This document shows positions 18,287-27,128 of a DNA stretch of 61,244 bases, piece after piece. Each line of letters opens with the position of its first letter. The stretch's first letter is position 1. The position numbers and the translations under genes were made by a program. This DNA is from Halomonas faecis. Its GTDB lineage: Bacteria; Pseudomonadota; Gammaproteobacteria; Pseudomonadales; Halomonadaceae. The DNA is taken from assembly GCF_010993975.1 (NCBI RefSeq), contig NZ_JAACZO010000012.1, positions 1 through 61,244 of the forward strand, given 5' to 3'. The notes beneath the pieces are model-generated. The model ran no database searches and was not told the origin of the DNA. It saw nothing but the letters and a program-made list of their open reading frames with translations.

Positions 18287-18783
18287 CAAGAAAAACAACA
18301 TCCGGCTGTCCCCGCGCCAACAACAACAACCAGGCGGTCAGGCGAGACGGCGCCCATGCCAACAACAACAATCATGGGTTGTGGAATGACGCGGAAGCGG
18401 GCGCAACAACAACAACACGGGCCCCGACGCTTTCCGCCCTTCGCTCCCTAACAACAACAAGCAGCGAAGCACCGGATCCATCAGGACGCGACGCGCTCAC
18501 CCGGCCACCAACAAGAACAACGGCCGTCACGGCGCACCTTCGGCAAACAACATCAACAAGCCGAAGGAAGGCAATTCCGAATGCCGTCGTGGTTGGATTA
18601 TTGTTTTGAATACGAGGCGGTCGCCACCAGGAACGTCAACAATCACAACAACCTTGCTTGCCTGTGAACTCCTTGGTGACTGTGGTGCGTATTCAAGGCG
18701 ATGCGCCATCACGAAGAAGAAACAGCCGCATGGATGCAGCGTTTACGACCTGTCAGAGGAGGCCCACGGGCCTCCTCTTTTGC
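18287..18783 (+). ncRNA. crcZ: CrcZ-like Hfq/Crc-sequestering small RNA
   Basis: A roughly 497-nt non-coding transcript unit between cbrB and pcnB, the position of crcZ in P. aeruginosa. It starts at a sigma-54 promoter and ends at a strong intrinsic terminator. Full AAnAAnAA motifs occur at 18288-18300, 18319-18330, 18361-18371, 18405-18417, 18450-18460, 18510-18520 and 18714-18724, with A-rich partial motifs at 18545-18560 and 18638-18652. Several of them fall in loops of hairpins I can draw by eye. In Pseudomonas such RNAs titrate Hfq (with Crc) away from target mRNAs. Short ORFs crossing it lack ribosome binding sites and family resemblance. The homology call rests on synteny, promoter type and motif content. 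Confidence 0.87.
18756..18783 (+). terminator. intrinsic terminator of the crcZ-like RNA
   Basis: GAGGAGGCC / GGCCTCCTC forms a perfect 9-bp stem with loop CACG and is followed by TTTT. It defines the 3' end of the RNA about 85 bp before the pcnB start. Confidence 0.92.
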
Positions 18784-18868
18784 TGTGCGCGCCCCTACGG
18801 TGTTTCCCAAGGTGTCGGGGGTGGGCTACACTCTAGTGTTTTCGCACACCGCGAGGCGATATCGCCGC

Positions 18869-20272
18869 ATGTTCAAAGGATTTACCCGCTTTCTACAGAG
18901 CCCGGGCACCCACCTGCGCACTCTCTTCGGCCCCGAAGAAGCCGCAGCCGGCAGTCGTTCCGAGCCACGCATCATTCCCCGTAGCGACCACACCGTGTCG
19001 CGCCAGCACTTCAGTGAATCCGCCCTCAAGGTACTCTACCGTCTGCACAACGCCGGTTTCGAAGCCTATCTGGTGGGGGGCTGCATCCGCGATTCCCTGC
19101 TCGGGCGAATGCCCAAGGACTTCGACGTGGCCACCGATGCCACGCCGGAACAGCTTCGCGACCTGTTCCGCAATTCGCGAATCATCGGCAGGCGCTTTCG
19201 CATCGTGCACGTGCGCTTTGGTCGCGAGGTGATCGAGGTGACCACCTTTCGGGGCCGCCACGGCGATGACCATGGCGACCATATCGCCCAGCAGTCCGAG
19301 GAAGGCTTGCTGCTGCGCGACAACGTCTGGGGCAACATCGAGGAAGATGCCCTGCGCCGCGACTTCACCATCAACGCCCTGTACTACAGCATCGCCGACT
19401 TCTCGATTCACGATTTCGCCGATGGCGTCCATGACATCGAGACCCGCACTCTGCGATTGATCGGCGACCCGGAAACCCGCTATCGGGAAGACCCGGTGCG
19501 CATGCTGAGGGCCGTGCGCTTCGCCGCCAAGCTCGACTTCCAACTGGCACCGGCCACCGAAGCGCCCATCAGCCAACTCGCGCCCTTGTTGTTGCAGATT
19601 CCCCCAGCGCGCCTGTTCGACGAGATCCTCAAGCTGTTCATGGCCGGTCATGGTGTTGCCACCTTCCGCCTGCTGCGCCACTATGGCCTGTTCGCCATGC
19701 TCTTCCCGGAAACCGAGGAGGTCATGTCCGAACAGCCCTGGGCGGAGCCGCTCATCGAAGCGGCGCTGGCCAGCACCGACAAGCGCATCCACGAAGAGCG
19801 ACCGGTAACGCCGGCATTCCTGTTCGCCGCTCTGCTGTGGGGGCCCAGCCAGCAGCGCCAGGCGGTGCTGGAGGCCGACGGCATGCCGCCGATTCCCGCC
19901 CAGCAGGCAGCTGCTCAGCAGGTCATCTCGCGCCAACTGCAGCATATCGCGATTCCCAAGCGTTTCAGCTTGCCCATGCGCGACATCTGGGAACTGCAGC
20001 AGCGCCTGCCCAAACGCAGCGGCAAGCGCGCCGCTCAGACCCGCGAGCACCCACGCTTCCGTGCCGCCTACGATTTCCTGCTGCTGCGCGAAGCGGCCGG
20101 CGAGATCGCTCCGGGCCTTGGCGACTGGTGGACCGCCTACCAGGAGGGCGACGATCACGAACGTGGCCGACTACTCGACAAGGCGCGGGGCGATAACGGT
20201 TCGGGCAGTAACGGACGTGGCCGCCGTCGGCCTCGCAAGCGTCGACGGCGCAACGCCCCGCCCAACGCATGA
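18869..20272 (+). CDS. pcnB: poly(A) polymerase I
   Basis: PcnB adds poly(A) tails to RNA 3' ends, promoting decay (467 aa). The nucleotidyltransferase signature is LVGGCIRDSLLGRMPKDFDVATDATPEQ (positions about 19069-19152). RRFRIVHVRFG, the RRDFTINALYY helix and the YREDPVRMLRAVRFAAKL motif follow, then a basic C-terminal tail typical of PcnB (GRRRPRKRRRR). The ATG at 18869 (MFKGFTRFLQSP) matches family N-termini; the frame is open upstream through the terminator, which cannot be coding. Its stop overlaps folK (ATGA). Confidence 0.95.
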   Translation: MFKGFTRFLQSPGTHLRTLFGPEEAAAGSRSEPRIIPRSDHTVSRQHFSESALKVLYRLHNAGFEAYLVGGCIRDSLLGRMPKDFDVATDATPEQLRDLFRNSRIIGRRFRIVHVRFGREVIEVTTFRGRHGDDHGDHIAQQSEEGLLLRDNVWGNIEEDALRRDFTINALYYSIADFSIHDFADGVHDIETRTLRLIGDPETRYREDPVRMLRAVRFAAKLDFQLAPATEAPISQLAPLLLQIPPARLFDEILKLFMAGHGVATFRLLRHYGLFAMLFPETEEVMSEQPWAEPLIEAALASTDKRIHEERPVTPAFLFAALLWGPSQQRQAVLEADGMPPIPAQQAAAQQVISRQLQHIAIPKRFSLPMRDIWELQQRLPKRSGKRAAQTREHPRFRAAYDFLLLREAAGEIAPGLGDWWTAYQEGDDHERGRLLDKARGDNGSGSNGRGRRRPRKRRRRNAPPNA

Positions 20273-20766
20273 GCCTCGAAGATCACGTCTACGTCGGGCT
20301 TGGCAGCAATCTCGACGACCCCTGCTGCCACGTCACTCGGGCGCTGGACGAACTCGACTCGCTGCCGCTCACGCGACGACTCGGCGCCTCACGTCTCTAC
20401 GTCAGTCGCCCGCAGGGCCCACAGGAACAGCCCGATTTCATTAACGCCGTGGCCCGGCTAGAAACCCGGCTCTCGCCACTCGCCCTGCTCGATCAGCTAC
20501 AGGCGCTCGAGCAGCGCCATCGCCGCGTGCGCGGGCTGCGCTGGGGGCCCAGGACACTGGATCTCGACCTGCTACTCTACGGATCATGGCAGCTGTGCCT
20601 GGCACGTCTCACACTGCCTCATCCCGAGATGTCTCGTCGCCCTTTCGTACTGGTGCCGCTGGCCGAGCTGGCCGCGCAGCGCCGTCTCCCCGACGGCCGT
20701 AGCGTCGCTCGAGCGGCTGCCGCAATGGATAAACAGGGCCTTCATCCGGTGTTACCGGACGACTGA
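20269..20766 (+). CDS. folK: 6-hydroxymethyl-7,8-dihydropterin pyrophosphokinase
   Basis: FolK (HPPK) transfers pyrophosphate from ATP to hydroxymethyl-dihydropterin in folate synthesis (165 aa). It shows the N-terminal YVGLGSNLDD, the active-site region RWGPRTLDLDLLLYG (HPPK signature with catalytic Asp pair) and LPHPEMSRRPFVLVPLAEL. It overlaps the pcnB stop by 4 bp, so the two are co-translated. folP, the next pathway enzyme, is elsewhere in this window (36116-36973). Confidence 0.96.
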   Translation: MSLEDHVYVGLGSNLDDPCCHVTRALDELDSLPLTRRLGASRLYVSRPQGPQEQPDFINAVARLETRLSPLALLDQLQALEQRHRRVRGLRWGPRTLDLDLLLYGSWQLCLARLTLPHPEMSRRPFVLVPLAELAAQRRLPDGRSVARAAAAMDKQGLHPVLPDD

Positions 20767-20848
20767 CACGCCCCATCAACTGTTACCTATCGACACCTCG
20801 AGGGCTTTCAAGTAACAATTCCAGGTTACATGGAGGCCAATGGGTAAC
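20750..20848 (+). promoter_or_regulatory. cluster of TGTTAC/GTAACA half-sites upstream of panB
   Basis: Half-sites occur as TGTTACC at 20750 and 20781, the inverted GTAACA at 20812 and GTAAC at 20844, plus GTTACA at 20825. The first four start 31, 31 and 32 bp apart, close to three helical turns. The first overlaps the 3' end of folK. The same heptamers lie upstream of the crcZ-like RNA. Which protein binds here is not shown by the sequence. Confidence 0.5.
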
Positions 20849-20877
20849 GGCCCCGACGACAACGATGAGAGCACGCC

Positions 20878-21669
20878 ATGACAACCGTGACCCTGAGCAC
20901 GCTGAAAGCCTGCAAGCAAGCGGGCGAGCCCTTCAGCTGTCTCACTGCCTATGACGCCAGCTTTGCCCGAACCGCCAACGATGCCGGCATCGAGGTGCTG
21001 CTGGTGGGCGACTCCCTGGGCATGGTGCTGCAGGGACATGTCAGCACTCTGCCGGTAACCCTCGACGACATCAGCTACCACACGCGCTGCGTAGCGCGCG
21101 CCAAGGGATCGAGTCTGCTGATGGTCGACCTGCCGTTCATGAGCAACGCCACCCTCGCCACGCTGCTGAACGATGCTGGCGAACTGATGCGTGCCGGCGC
21201 CGAACTGGTCAAGGTCGAGGGCGAGGCGTGGATGGCCGACGGTATCCGCGAACTGACCCGTCGCGGCGTGCCGGTGTGCGCCCACCTGGGCCTCACTCCG
21301 CAGACCGTCTACCAGCTGGGCGGCTACAAGGTACAGGGCCGCGACAGCGAGCATGCCGCCCAGATCCTGGAGGACGCTCGTACCCTGGTCGAAGCCGGTG
21401 CCTCGGCCATCCTCCTGGAATGCGTGCCGGCAAGTCTCGGTCGCGCTGTGAGCGAAGCATTGGAGGTACCGGTGATCGGTATCGGTGCCGGCCCCGACAC
21501 CGATGGCCAGATCCTGGTCATGCACGACGTGCTGGGCGTCACCGGCGGACGCAAGCCACGCTTCGTCAAGGACTTCATGGCCGAGTCCGACTCGATCCAA
21601 GGGGCTTTTCGCCGCTACCACGACGACGTCAAGGCACGCCGCTTTCCGGCCCCAGAGCACTGCTTCTAG
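20878..21669 (+). CDS. panB: 3-methyl-2-oxobutanoate hydroxymethyltransferase
   Basis: PanB makes ketopantoate from alpha-ketoisovalerate and methylene-tetrahydrofolate, the first committed step to pantothenate and CoA (263 aa). Motifs are [10 protein letters not shown], the metal-binding [23 protein letters not shown], and [23 protein letters not shown]. It heads panB-panC-panD, all on the plus strand, so three steps of pantothenate synthesis are together. The half-site cluster in front may regulate it. Confidence 0.97.
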   Translation: MTTVTLSTLKACKQAGEPFSCLTAYDASFARTANDAGIEVLLVGDSLGMVLQGHVSTLPVTLDDISYHTRCVARAKGSSLLMVDLPFMSNATLATLLNDAGELMRAGAELVKVEGEAWMADGIRELTRRGVPVCAHLGLTPQTVYQLGGYKVQGRDSEHAAQILEDARTLVEAGASAILLECVPASLGRAVSEALEVPVIGIGAGPDTDGQILVMHDVLGVTGGRKPRFVKDFMAESDSIQGAFRRYHDDVKARRFPAPEHCF

Positions 21670-21688
21670 CTTTCGGAGCCTGCCTATC

Positions 21689-22537
21689 ATGCGCACCCTG
21701 CGAGAGATTCCCGATCTGCGCGAAGCGCTCGACGCCGTTCGCCGACGCGACCAGCGCATCGCCCTGGTGCCCACCATGGGCAACCTGCACGCTGGCCATC
21801 TGGCCCTGGTAGAGGCTGCCCGTCGCCAAGCCGACGTGGTGGTGGCCACCATCTTCGTCAACCCACTGCAGTTCGGCCCCAGCGAGGACCTCGACGCTTA
21901 CCCGCGGACCCTCACCGACGATCAGGCCCGGCTCGAGGCCGCCGGCTGCGACCTGCTGTTCACCCCGGACACCGCCACGCTCTATCCGCACGGCCTGACC
22001 GAGCAGACCCAGGTATGCGTGCCGGGAGTGAGCGAGGGGCTGTGCGGTGGCGCGCGCCCCGGCCACTTCGACGGCGTGGCCACCGTGGTCAGCATGCTCT
22101 TCAACCTGGTGCAGCCACACCTCGCCTGCTTCGGCGAGAAGGATTATCAGCAGCTAGCGGTGATCCGCAAGCTGGTCGCCGACCTGCACTTTCCCATCGA
22201 GATCCTCGGCGTGCCCATCGTGCGCGCCGAGGATGGCCTGGCGCTGTCCTCGCGAAACGGCTACCTCTCCGAGGACGAGCGCCTGGTGGCGCCAATGCTC
22301 TACCGCACCCTGTGTCAGGCCCGCAACGCTCTGGAAGCTGGCGAGGCCCCCGAACCGGTGCTCGCCCAAGCCAACGAGACACTGCGCCAATCGGGATTCA
22401 CGCCCGACTACCTCGAGCTGCGCGCCCGAGACCTGGGCCCCGTCACCGCGACGACCCGTGAGGCCGTGCTGCTCGCCGCGGCCCGGCTCGGCCCGACGCG
22501 CCTGATCGACAACCTGATTCTGACATTGCCGTCCTGA
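21689..22537 (+). CDS. panC: pantothenate synthetase
   Basis: PanC condenses pantoate and beta-alanine using ATP (282 aa). It belongs to the HIGH nucleotidyltransferase group, with [15 protein letters not shown] near residues 26-40, [26 protein letters not shown], and [10 protein letters not shown] as the KMSKS-like loop. The ATG at 21689 is preceded by GGAG; the longer open frame overlaps panB out of frame. It is 19 bp after panB. Confidence 0.97.
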   Translation: MRTLREIPDLREALDAVRRRDQRIALVPTMGNLHAGHLALVEAARRQADVVVATIFVNPLQFGPSEDLDAYPRTLTDDQARLEAAGCDLLFTPDTATLYPHGLTEQTQVCVPGVSEGLCGGARPGHFDGVATVVSMLFNLVQPHLACFGEKDYQQLAVIRKLVADLHFPIEILGVPIVRAEDGLALSSRNGYLSEDERLVAPMLYRTLCQARNALEAGEAPEPVLAQANETLRQSGFTPDYLELRARDLGPVTATTREAVLLAAARLGPTRLIDNLILTLPS

Positions 22538-22586
22538 AGCGGCCCTTTTCCCTACGCCAACGCGCCTTCACGAGGACTTGCCACCG

Positions 22587-22967
22587 ATGTACACCGTCAT
22601 GCTCAAGGCCAAGCTGCACATGGCCCGCGTCACCCACGCCGTGCTCAACTACGAAGGCTCCTGCGCCATCGACGGCGAGCTGCTCGACATGTCCGGCATT
22701 CGCGAGAACGAGCAGGTCCAGATCTACAACGTGGAGAACGGCCAGCGCTTCACCACCTACGCCATCCGTGCCGAGGAAGGCTCGAAGGTCATCTCGGTGA
22801 ACGGTGCCGCGGCGCATCTCGCCGCTGCCGGCGACCGAGTGATCATCTGCAGCTATGCCCACTACAGCGAGGCGGAGCTCGAAGCGCACGCCCCGGCACT
22901 GGTCTATCTCCAGGAAGGCAACGCCATCAGCCACACCAGCAACGCCATTCCCGTACAGCTCGCCTGA
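22587..22967 (+). CDS. panD: aspartate 1-decarboxylase proenzyme
   Basis: PanD makes beta-alanine from aspartate with a pyruvoyl cofactor formed by self-cleavage (126 aa). The cleavage site Gly24-Ser25 is present in [10 protein letters not shown], Lys9 is conserved, and the YAI and NGAAAHL segments match the family. The start at ATG 22587 ([12 protein letters not shown]) places the cleavage site exactly as in E. coli; a TTG three codons upstream is less likely. It is the third gene of the pan cluster, 49 bp after panC. Confidence 0.97.
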   Translation: MYTVMLKAKLHMARVTHAVLNYEGSCAIDGELLDMSGIRENEQVQIYNVENGQRFTTYAIRAEEGSKVISVNGAAAHLAAAGDRVIICSYAHYSEAELEAHAPALVYLQEGNAISHTSNAIPVQLA

Positions 22968-23127
22968 TCGACCCAAGCACGCTTCGAGCCACCCCGCTAT
23001 ACTCAAAGACCGTAACTCAAAGGTCGTAACGCTCGCTGTTTCGGCCCCCGGGACGTTGCCGCACCGCACAAGACTCCCCTATGCTGACAAGGCAGACGCC
23101 CGTACTCACGTTCAGGAGGTTCTTCTC

Positions 23128-24303
23128 ATGCAAGAAGTGGTGATCGTTGCCGCCCGCCGCACCGCCGTCGGCGCCTTTGGCGGCTCTCTGGCCGGCATTC
23201 CCGCCAGCGACCTAGGCGCCCTGGTGATCAAGGACATTCTCGCCAACACCGGTGTCGCCAGCGACCAGGTGGACGAAGTGCTGCTCGGCCAGGTGCTGAC
23301 GGCCGGCGTCGGCCAGAACCCGGCGCGCCAGGCCTCCATCAAGGCCGGGCTGCCCGATGCAGTGCCCGCCATGACCATCAACAAGGTGTGCGGGTCGGGC
23401 CTGAAGGCACTGCACCTGGCTACCCAGGCGATTCGCTGCGGCGACGCCGAACTGATCCTCGCCGGCGGTCAGGAGAACATGTCGCTGGCCCCGCACCTGC
23501 TGCCCAATTCGCGCACAGGCCAACGCATGGGCGACTGGAAGGCCATCGACTCCATGGTCCACGACGGTCTGTGGGATGCCTTCAACAACTACCACATGGG
23601 CGTCACCGCCGAAAACCTGGCCGAAAAGTACGGCATCACCCGCGAGGCCATGGACGCTTTCGCCGCCGCATCCCAGCAGAAAGCTTCCGCGGCCATCAAG
23701 GAAGGCAAGTTCAAGGGGCAGATCGTTCCCGTGGAGGTTCCGCAGCGCAAGGGCGACCCGCTGGTCTTCGACACCGACGAGAACCCCCGCGAAGTGACTG
23801 CTGAGAAGCTGTCCGGCATGAAGCCGGCCTTCAAGAAGGACGGTACCGTCACCGCCGGCAATGCTTCGTCCATCAACGACGGTGCCGCCGTGGTGATGAT
23901 CTGCTCTGCCGAGAAGGCCAAGCAGCTGGGCCTCGAGCCGCTGGCGCGCATCGCCGCCTACTCCAACGCCGCCGTAGACCCGGCAATCATGGGCATCGGC
24001 CCGGCGCCGGCCACCCGCCGCTGCCTGGAAAAGGCGGGCTGGAGCCTGGACGATCTCGACCTGGTCGAAGCCAACGAAGCCTTCGCCGCCCAGGCGCTCT
24101 CCGTCAACAAGGAGCTCGGCTGGGACACCGACAAGATCAACGTCAACGGCGGCGCCATTGCCATCGGCCACCCCATCGGCGCCTCCGGCTGCCGCATCCT
24201 GGTCACCCTGGTCCACGAGATGATGGCCCGCGACGCCAAGAAGGGTCTGGCGACGCTGTGCATCGGCGGAGGGCAGGGCGTGGCGCTGGCCATCGAGCGG
24301 TAA
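23128..24303 (+). CDS. acetyl-CoA C-acetyltransferase (biosynthetic thiolase)
   Basis: Thiolase that condenses two acetyl-CoA to acetoacetyl-CoA (391 aa). The nucleophile Cys88 is in [21 protein letters not shown] and the histidine motif [14 protein letters not shown] follow, and the second catalytic Cys is in LCIGGGQG near the C-terminus. The sequence type is that of PhaA/AtoB, and halomonads accumulate polyhydroxybutyrate, so a role in that pathway or in ketone-body use is plausible but not shown; no phaB or phaC is adjacent. A very strong ribosome binding site (AGGAGG) precedes the ATG at 23128. It has its own intergenic region (160 bp) after panD. Confidence 0.92.
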   Translation: MQEVVIVAARRTAVGAFGGSLAGIPASDLGALVIKDILANTGVASDQVDEVLLGQVLTAGVGQNPARQASIKAGLPDAVPAMTINKVCGSGLKALHLATQAIRCGDAELILAGGQENMSLAPHLLPNSRTGQRMGDWKAIDSMVHDGLWDAFNNYHMGVTAENLAEKYGITREAMDAFAAASQQKASAAIKEGKFKGQIVPVEVPQRKGDPLVFDTDENPREVTAEKLSGMKPAFKKDGTVTAGNASSINDGAAVVMICSAEKAKQLGLEPLARIAAYSNAAVDPAIMGIGPAPATRRCLEKAGWSLDDLDLVEANEAFAAQALSVNKELGWDTDKINVNGGAIAIGHPIGASGCRILVTLVHEMMARDAKKGLATLCIGGGQGVALAIER

Positions 24304-24318
24304 CGGCGCTGCGCGCGA

Positions 24319-24346
24319 GCTCGAAGCTCGAAGCTCGAAGCTCGAA
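24319..24346 (+). repeat. heptamer tandem repeat (GCTCGAA x4)
   Basis: Four perfect copies of GCTCGAA lie just after the thiolase stop and 16 bp before a strong bidirectional terminator. Three degenerate heptamers with the same AGCT core follow the terminator (24402-24422). Confidence 0.9.
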
Positions 24347-24361
24347 GAAGAGCCTAAACAG

Positions 24362-24397
24362 AACCGCCCCCGCAGCCAGGCTGCGGGGGCGGTTTTT
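24362..24397. terminator. bidirectional intrinsic terminator between thiolase and pnp
   Basis: A perfect 14-bp stem, AACCGCCCCCGCAG / CTGCGGGGGCGGTT, with a 5-nt loop is followed by TTT on the plus strand. The minus strand has a short, interrupted T-run, so it can serve both convergent genes. Confidence 0.93.
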
Positions 24398-24401
24398 CTT
24401 C

Positions 24402-24422
24402 CAGCTTCTAGCTTTCAGCTCG
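24402..24422. repeat. degenerate heptamers (CAGCTTC TAGCTTT CAGCTCG)
   Basis: Three consecutive 7-bp units share an AGCT core on the pnp side of the terminator. They mirror the GCTCGAA repeat on the other side. Confidence 0.6.
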
Positions 24423-24433
24423 TCGAAGGTGGC

Positions 24434-26566
24434 TTACAGCTCGGCACCGGTCGCTTCAGCCTCGAAGGCGGCCTTCTCTTCCGGCGTGATCTCCTTGATG
24501 GAGAGCTTGACGCGATTGCGGTTGTCGATGTCGAGCACCTTGACCACTACCTCGTCACCCTCGTTGAGGAAATCGCGCACGTCATTGACCCGCTCGGGCA
24601 CGATCTGCGAGATGTGCACCAGACCGTCGGTGCCAGGCATGATGTTGACGAAGGCGCCGAAGTCAGCGATACGCACCACCTTGCCGCGGTAGAGCTTGCC
24701 GATCTCCGCCTCGGCGGTGATGGCGAGCACGGTGTCGATGGCCTTCTTGGCTGCCGCCTTGTCCTCGGCGTAGATGCGCACGGTACCGTCGTCGTCCAGG
24801 TCGATGGAGGCGCCGGTGTCGTCGCAGATCTTGCGAATGGTGGCGCCACCCTTGCCGATGACGTCGCGGATCTTGTCCGGGTCGATCTTGATGGTGGCCA
24901 TGGAGGGCGCATTCTCGGAGACTTCGGCACGGCTCTGACCGATCACCGCGTTCATCTGCTCGAGAATGGTCAGGCGCGCTTCATTTGCCTGCTGGAGTGC
25001 CTGCTCCATGATCTCTTCGTTGATCCCCTCGATCTTGATGTCCATCTGCAGGGCGGTAACGCCCTCGGCGGAGCCGGCCACTTTGAAGTCCATGTCGCCG
25101 AGGTGATCCTCGTCGCCGAGGATATCGGTGAGCACGGCAAAGCCGTCGTCGTCCTTGACCAGACCCATGGCGATGCCCGCCACTGGCGCCTTCATCGGCA
25201 CGCCGGCGTCCATCAGTGCCAGTGAGGAACCGCACACCGAGGCCATGGAGCTCGAGCCATTGGACTCGGTGATCTCGGAAACCACGCGAATGGTATAGGG
25301 GAACTCATCGTCGCTGGGCAGCATGGCTTCCACGCCGCGCCGGGCCAGACGGCCGTGGCCGATCTCGCGACGCTTGGGACCGCCCATGAAACCGGCTTCG
25401 CCCACGCAGTAGGGGGGGAAGTTGTAGTGCAGGAGGAAGCGATCCTTGCGCTCACCTTCCAACGACTCGATCAGTTGGGCATCGCGCAGCGTCCCCAAGG
25501 TGGCGATGACGATCGCCTGTGTCTCCCCGCGGGTGAAGATCGCCGAGCCATGGGTCTTGGGCAGGGTGCCCACCTCGATGGCCAACGGTCGTACGGTGCG
25601 GTTGTCGCGGCCGTCGATGCGTGGCTCGCCCTTGATGACGCGAGAACGCACCACGCGCTTTTCGAGGCTCTCGAAGGCACCCTTCACCTCGGCGGCATCG
25701 AACTGACCCTCTTCCTCATCGGCCAGCTTCTCGACTGCCTCGGCCTTGAGGGCAGAGAGCGCTTCCTGGCGGTCCAGCTTGTCGGTGATGCGGTAGGCCT
25801 CGCCGACCTTGGCCTCGAAGGCCTCGGCCACCGCGCTCTTGAGCGCGGTGTTCTCGGCCGGCGGCTGCCAATCCCACTTGGGCTTGCCGGCCTCGGCGGC
25901 CAGCTCGTTGATGGCGCCGATGGCAACCTGCATTTCCTGATGCGCAAAGAGTACCGCTCCGAGCATTTCGTCCTCGAGCAGTTCCTTGGCCTCGGACTCG
26001 ACCATCAGCACGGCCTTCTCGGTACCGGCCACCACCATATCCAGCTCGGAGGAGGTGAGTTCCTCGACGGTGGGATTGAGGAAGTAGCCCTTGTCCTCGG
26101 TGAAACCAACCCGCGCAGCGGCGATGGGGCCATTGAATGGCACGCCAGAGACGGCCAGCGCCGCCGAGGTGCCGATCATCGCGGCAATGTCCGGGTCATG
26201 ATTGCGGTCGGTGGAGAGCACGGTGCAGATCACCTGCACCTCGTTCATGAAGCCCTTGGGGAAGAGCGGACGGATCGGGCGGTCGATCAGCCGCGAGGTG
26301 AGGGTTTCCTTCTCGGTGGGGCGTCCCTCGCGCTTGAAGAAACCGCCGGGGATCTTGCCGACCGCATAGGTCTTCTCTTGATAGAACACTGCCAGCGGGA
26401 AGAAGGGCTGGCCGGGATTGGCTTCCTTCTTCGCTACCACGGTGCACAGCACCACGGTGTCGTCCATGGTGACCATCACGGCACCGGTGGCCTGGCGGGC
26501 GATGCGCCCGGTTTCCAGGGTGACGGTGCTGCGACCGTACTGAAACGTTTTCTTGACCGGATTCAC
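24434..26566 (-). CDS. pnp: polyribonucleotide nucleotidyltransferase (PNPase)
   Basis: PNPase degrades RNA 3' to 5' by phosphorolysis and is a degradosome component (710 aa, the usual length). Two RNase PH-like halves are separated by a helical linker, then a KH domain ([24 protein letters not shown]) and a C-terminal S1 domain ([20 protein letters not shown]). The start is GTG at 26566 ([10 protein letters not shown]), with AAGGAAG upstream; the longer ATG frame extends into the rpsO terminator region and lacks family support. It follows rpsO, as in most gammaproteobacteria. Confidence 0.96.
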   Translation of the reverse strand: MNPVKKTFQYGRSTVTLETGRIARQATGAVMVTMDDTVVLCTVVAKKEANPGQPFFPLAVFYQEKTYAVGKIPGGFFKREGRPTEKETLTSRLIDRPIRPLFPKGFMNEVQVICTVLSTDRNHDPDIAAMIGTSAALAVSGVPFNGPIAAARVGFTEDKGYFLNPTVEELTSSELDMVVAGTEKAVLMVESEAKELLEDEMLGAVLFAHQEMQVAIGAINELAAEAGKPKWDWQPPAENTALKSAVAEAFEAKVGEAYRITDKLDRQEALSALKAEAVEKLADEEEGQFDAAEVKGAFESLEKRVVRSRVIKGEPRIDGRDNRTVRPLAIEVGTLPKTHGSAIFTRGETQAIVIATLGTLRDAQLIESLEGERKDRFLLHYNFPPYCVGEAGFMGGPKRREIGHGRLARRGVEAMLPSDDEFPYTIRVVSEITESNGSSSMASVCGSSLALMDAGVPMKAPVAGIAMGLVKDDDGFAVLTDILGDEDHLGDMDFKVAGSAEGVTALQMDIKIEGINEEIMEQALQQANEARLTILEQMNAVIGQSRAEVSENAPSMATIKIDPDKIRDVIGKGGATIRKICDDTGASIDLDDDGTVRIYAEDKAAAKKAIDTVLAITAEAEIGKLYRGKVVRIADFGAFVNIMPGTDGLVHISQIVPERVNDVRDFLNEGDEVVVKVLDIDNRNRVKLSIKEITPEEKAAFEAEATGAEL

Positions 26567-26681
26567 GGCGACTTCCTTCAACTTTTCGATCTCATGTATG
26601 GGTCGTTTCGACTCGGCGACCATTTTAGGGGTTGACGCGCGCCGGGGCCACCGGTTAACGCCTTCTGGCGTCCAAAAACGC

Positions 26682-26711
26682 AAAACGGGCAGCCCATGGG
26701 GCTACCCGTTT
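26682..26711 (-). terminator. rpsO terminator / rpsO-pnp intergenic hairpin
   Basis: On the minus strand AACGGGTAGCCC / GGGCTGCCCGTT with a 3-nt loop and one mismatch is followed by TT and a mixed tract. In E. coli the equivalent region has an attenuating terminator, and an RNase III stem lies further down before pnp. Confidence 0.85.
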
Positions 26712-26757
26712 CTTTGATACTTCAAGAAAAGGCGGGATTCGCGCTCCCCCTCTCCCT

Positions 26758-27027
26758 TTAGCGACGCAGGCCCAGACGCTGAATCAGCGACTGATAGCGC
26801 TCGAAGTCCTTGCGCTTCAGGTAGTCCAGCAGCTTGCGACGCTGGTTGACCATGCGGATCAGGCCACGGCGAGAGTGGTGATCCTGCTTGTTGGTCTTGA
26901 AGTGATCCTGCAGACCGTCGATGTTGGCGCTCAGCAGAGCCACCTGTACTTCGGGGGAACCGGTGTCGTTCTCGCCTTGGCCGTACTGCTTGACGATCTC
27001 GGCCTTCTGTTCGGCTGTCAGTGCCAT
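26758..27027 (-). CDS. rpsO: 30S ribosomal protein S15
   Basis: S15 binds the central domain of 16S rRNA and is an early assembly protein (89 aa, standard length). Recognisable segments are [28 protein letters not shown] and [12 protein letters not shown]. The start at 27027 ([11 protein letters not shown]) has GGAGAGAC upstream; the extension to an ATG four codons earlier is unnecessary. It lies between truB and pnp. Confidence 0.98.
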   Translation of the reverse strand: MALTAEQKAEIVKQYGQGENDTGSPEVQVALLSANIDGLQDHFKTNKQDHHSRRGLIRMVNQRRKLLDYLKRKDFERYQSLIQRLGLRR

Positions 27028-27128
27028 CTGTCTCTCCAATCAGCAATATGCCTGAATGATGTGAATGAGTGAGACCACGCATATTTGCAGTCTCGGCGTT
27101 GCTCCCTGATAGCCGCATGGCGGCTTCG

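Noticed and set aside
18254..18609. Two short plus-strand ORFs (65 and 108 codons) across the CAA-rich region
   Set aside because: They lack ribosome binding sites, consist of Thr/Asn/Gln runs produced by the CAA repeats, and the region has a sigma-54 promoter, hairpins and a terminator of an RNA gene.
18287..18783. Reading the CAA runs as a microsatellite or a CRISPR array
   Set aside because: The runs are short (8-13 nt), separated by unlike sequences of varying length, and embedded in distinct stems; there are no direct repeats of 20 nt or more and no spacers of fixed size.
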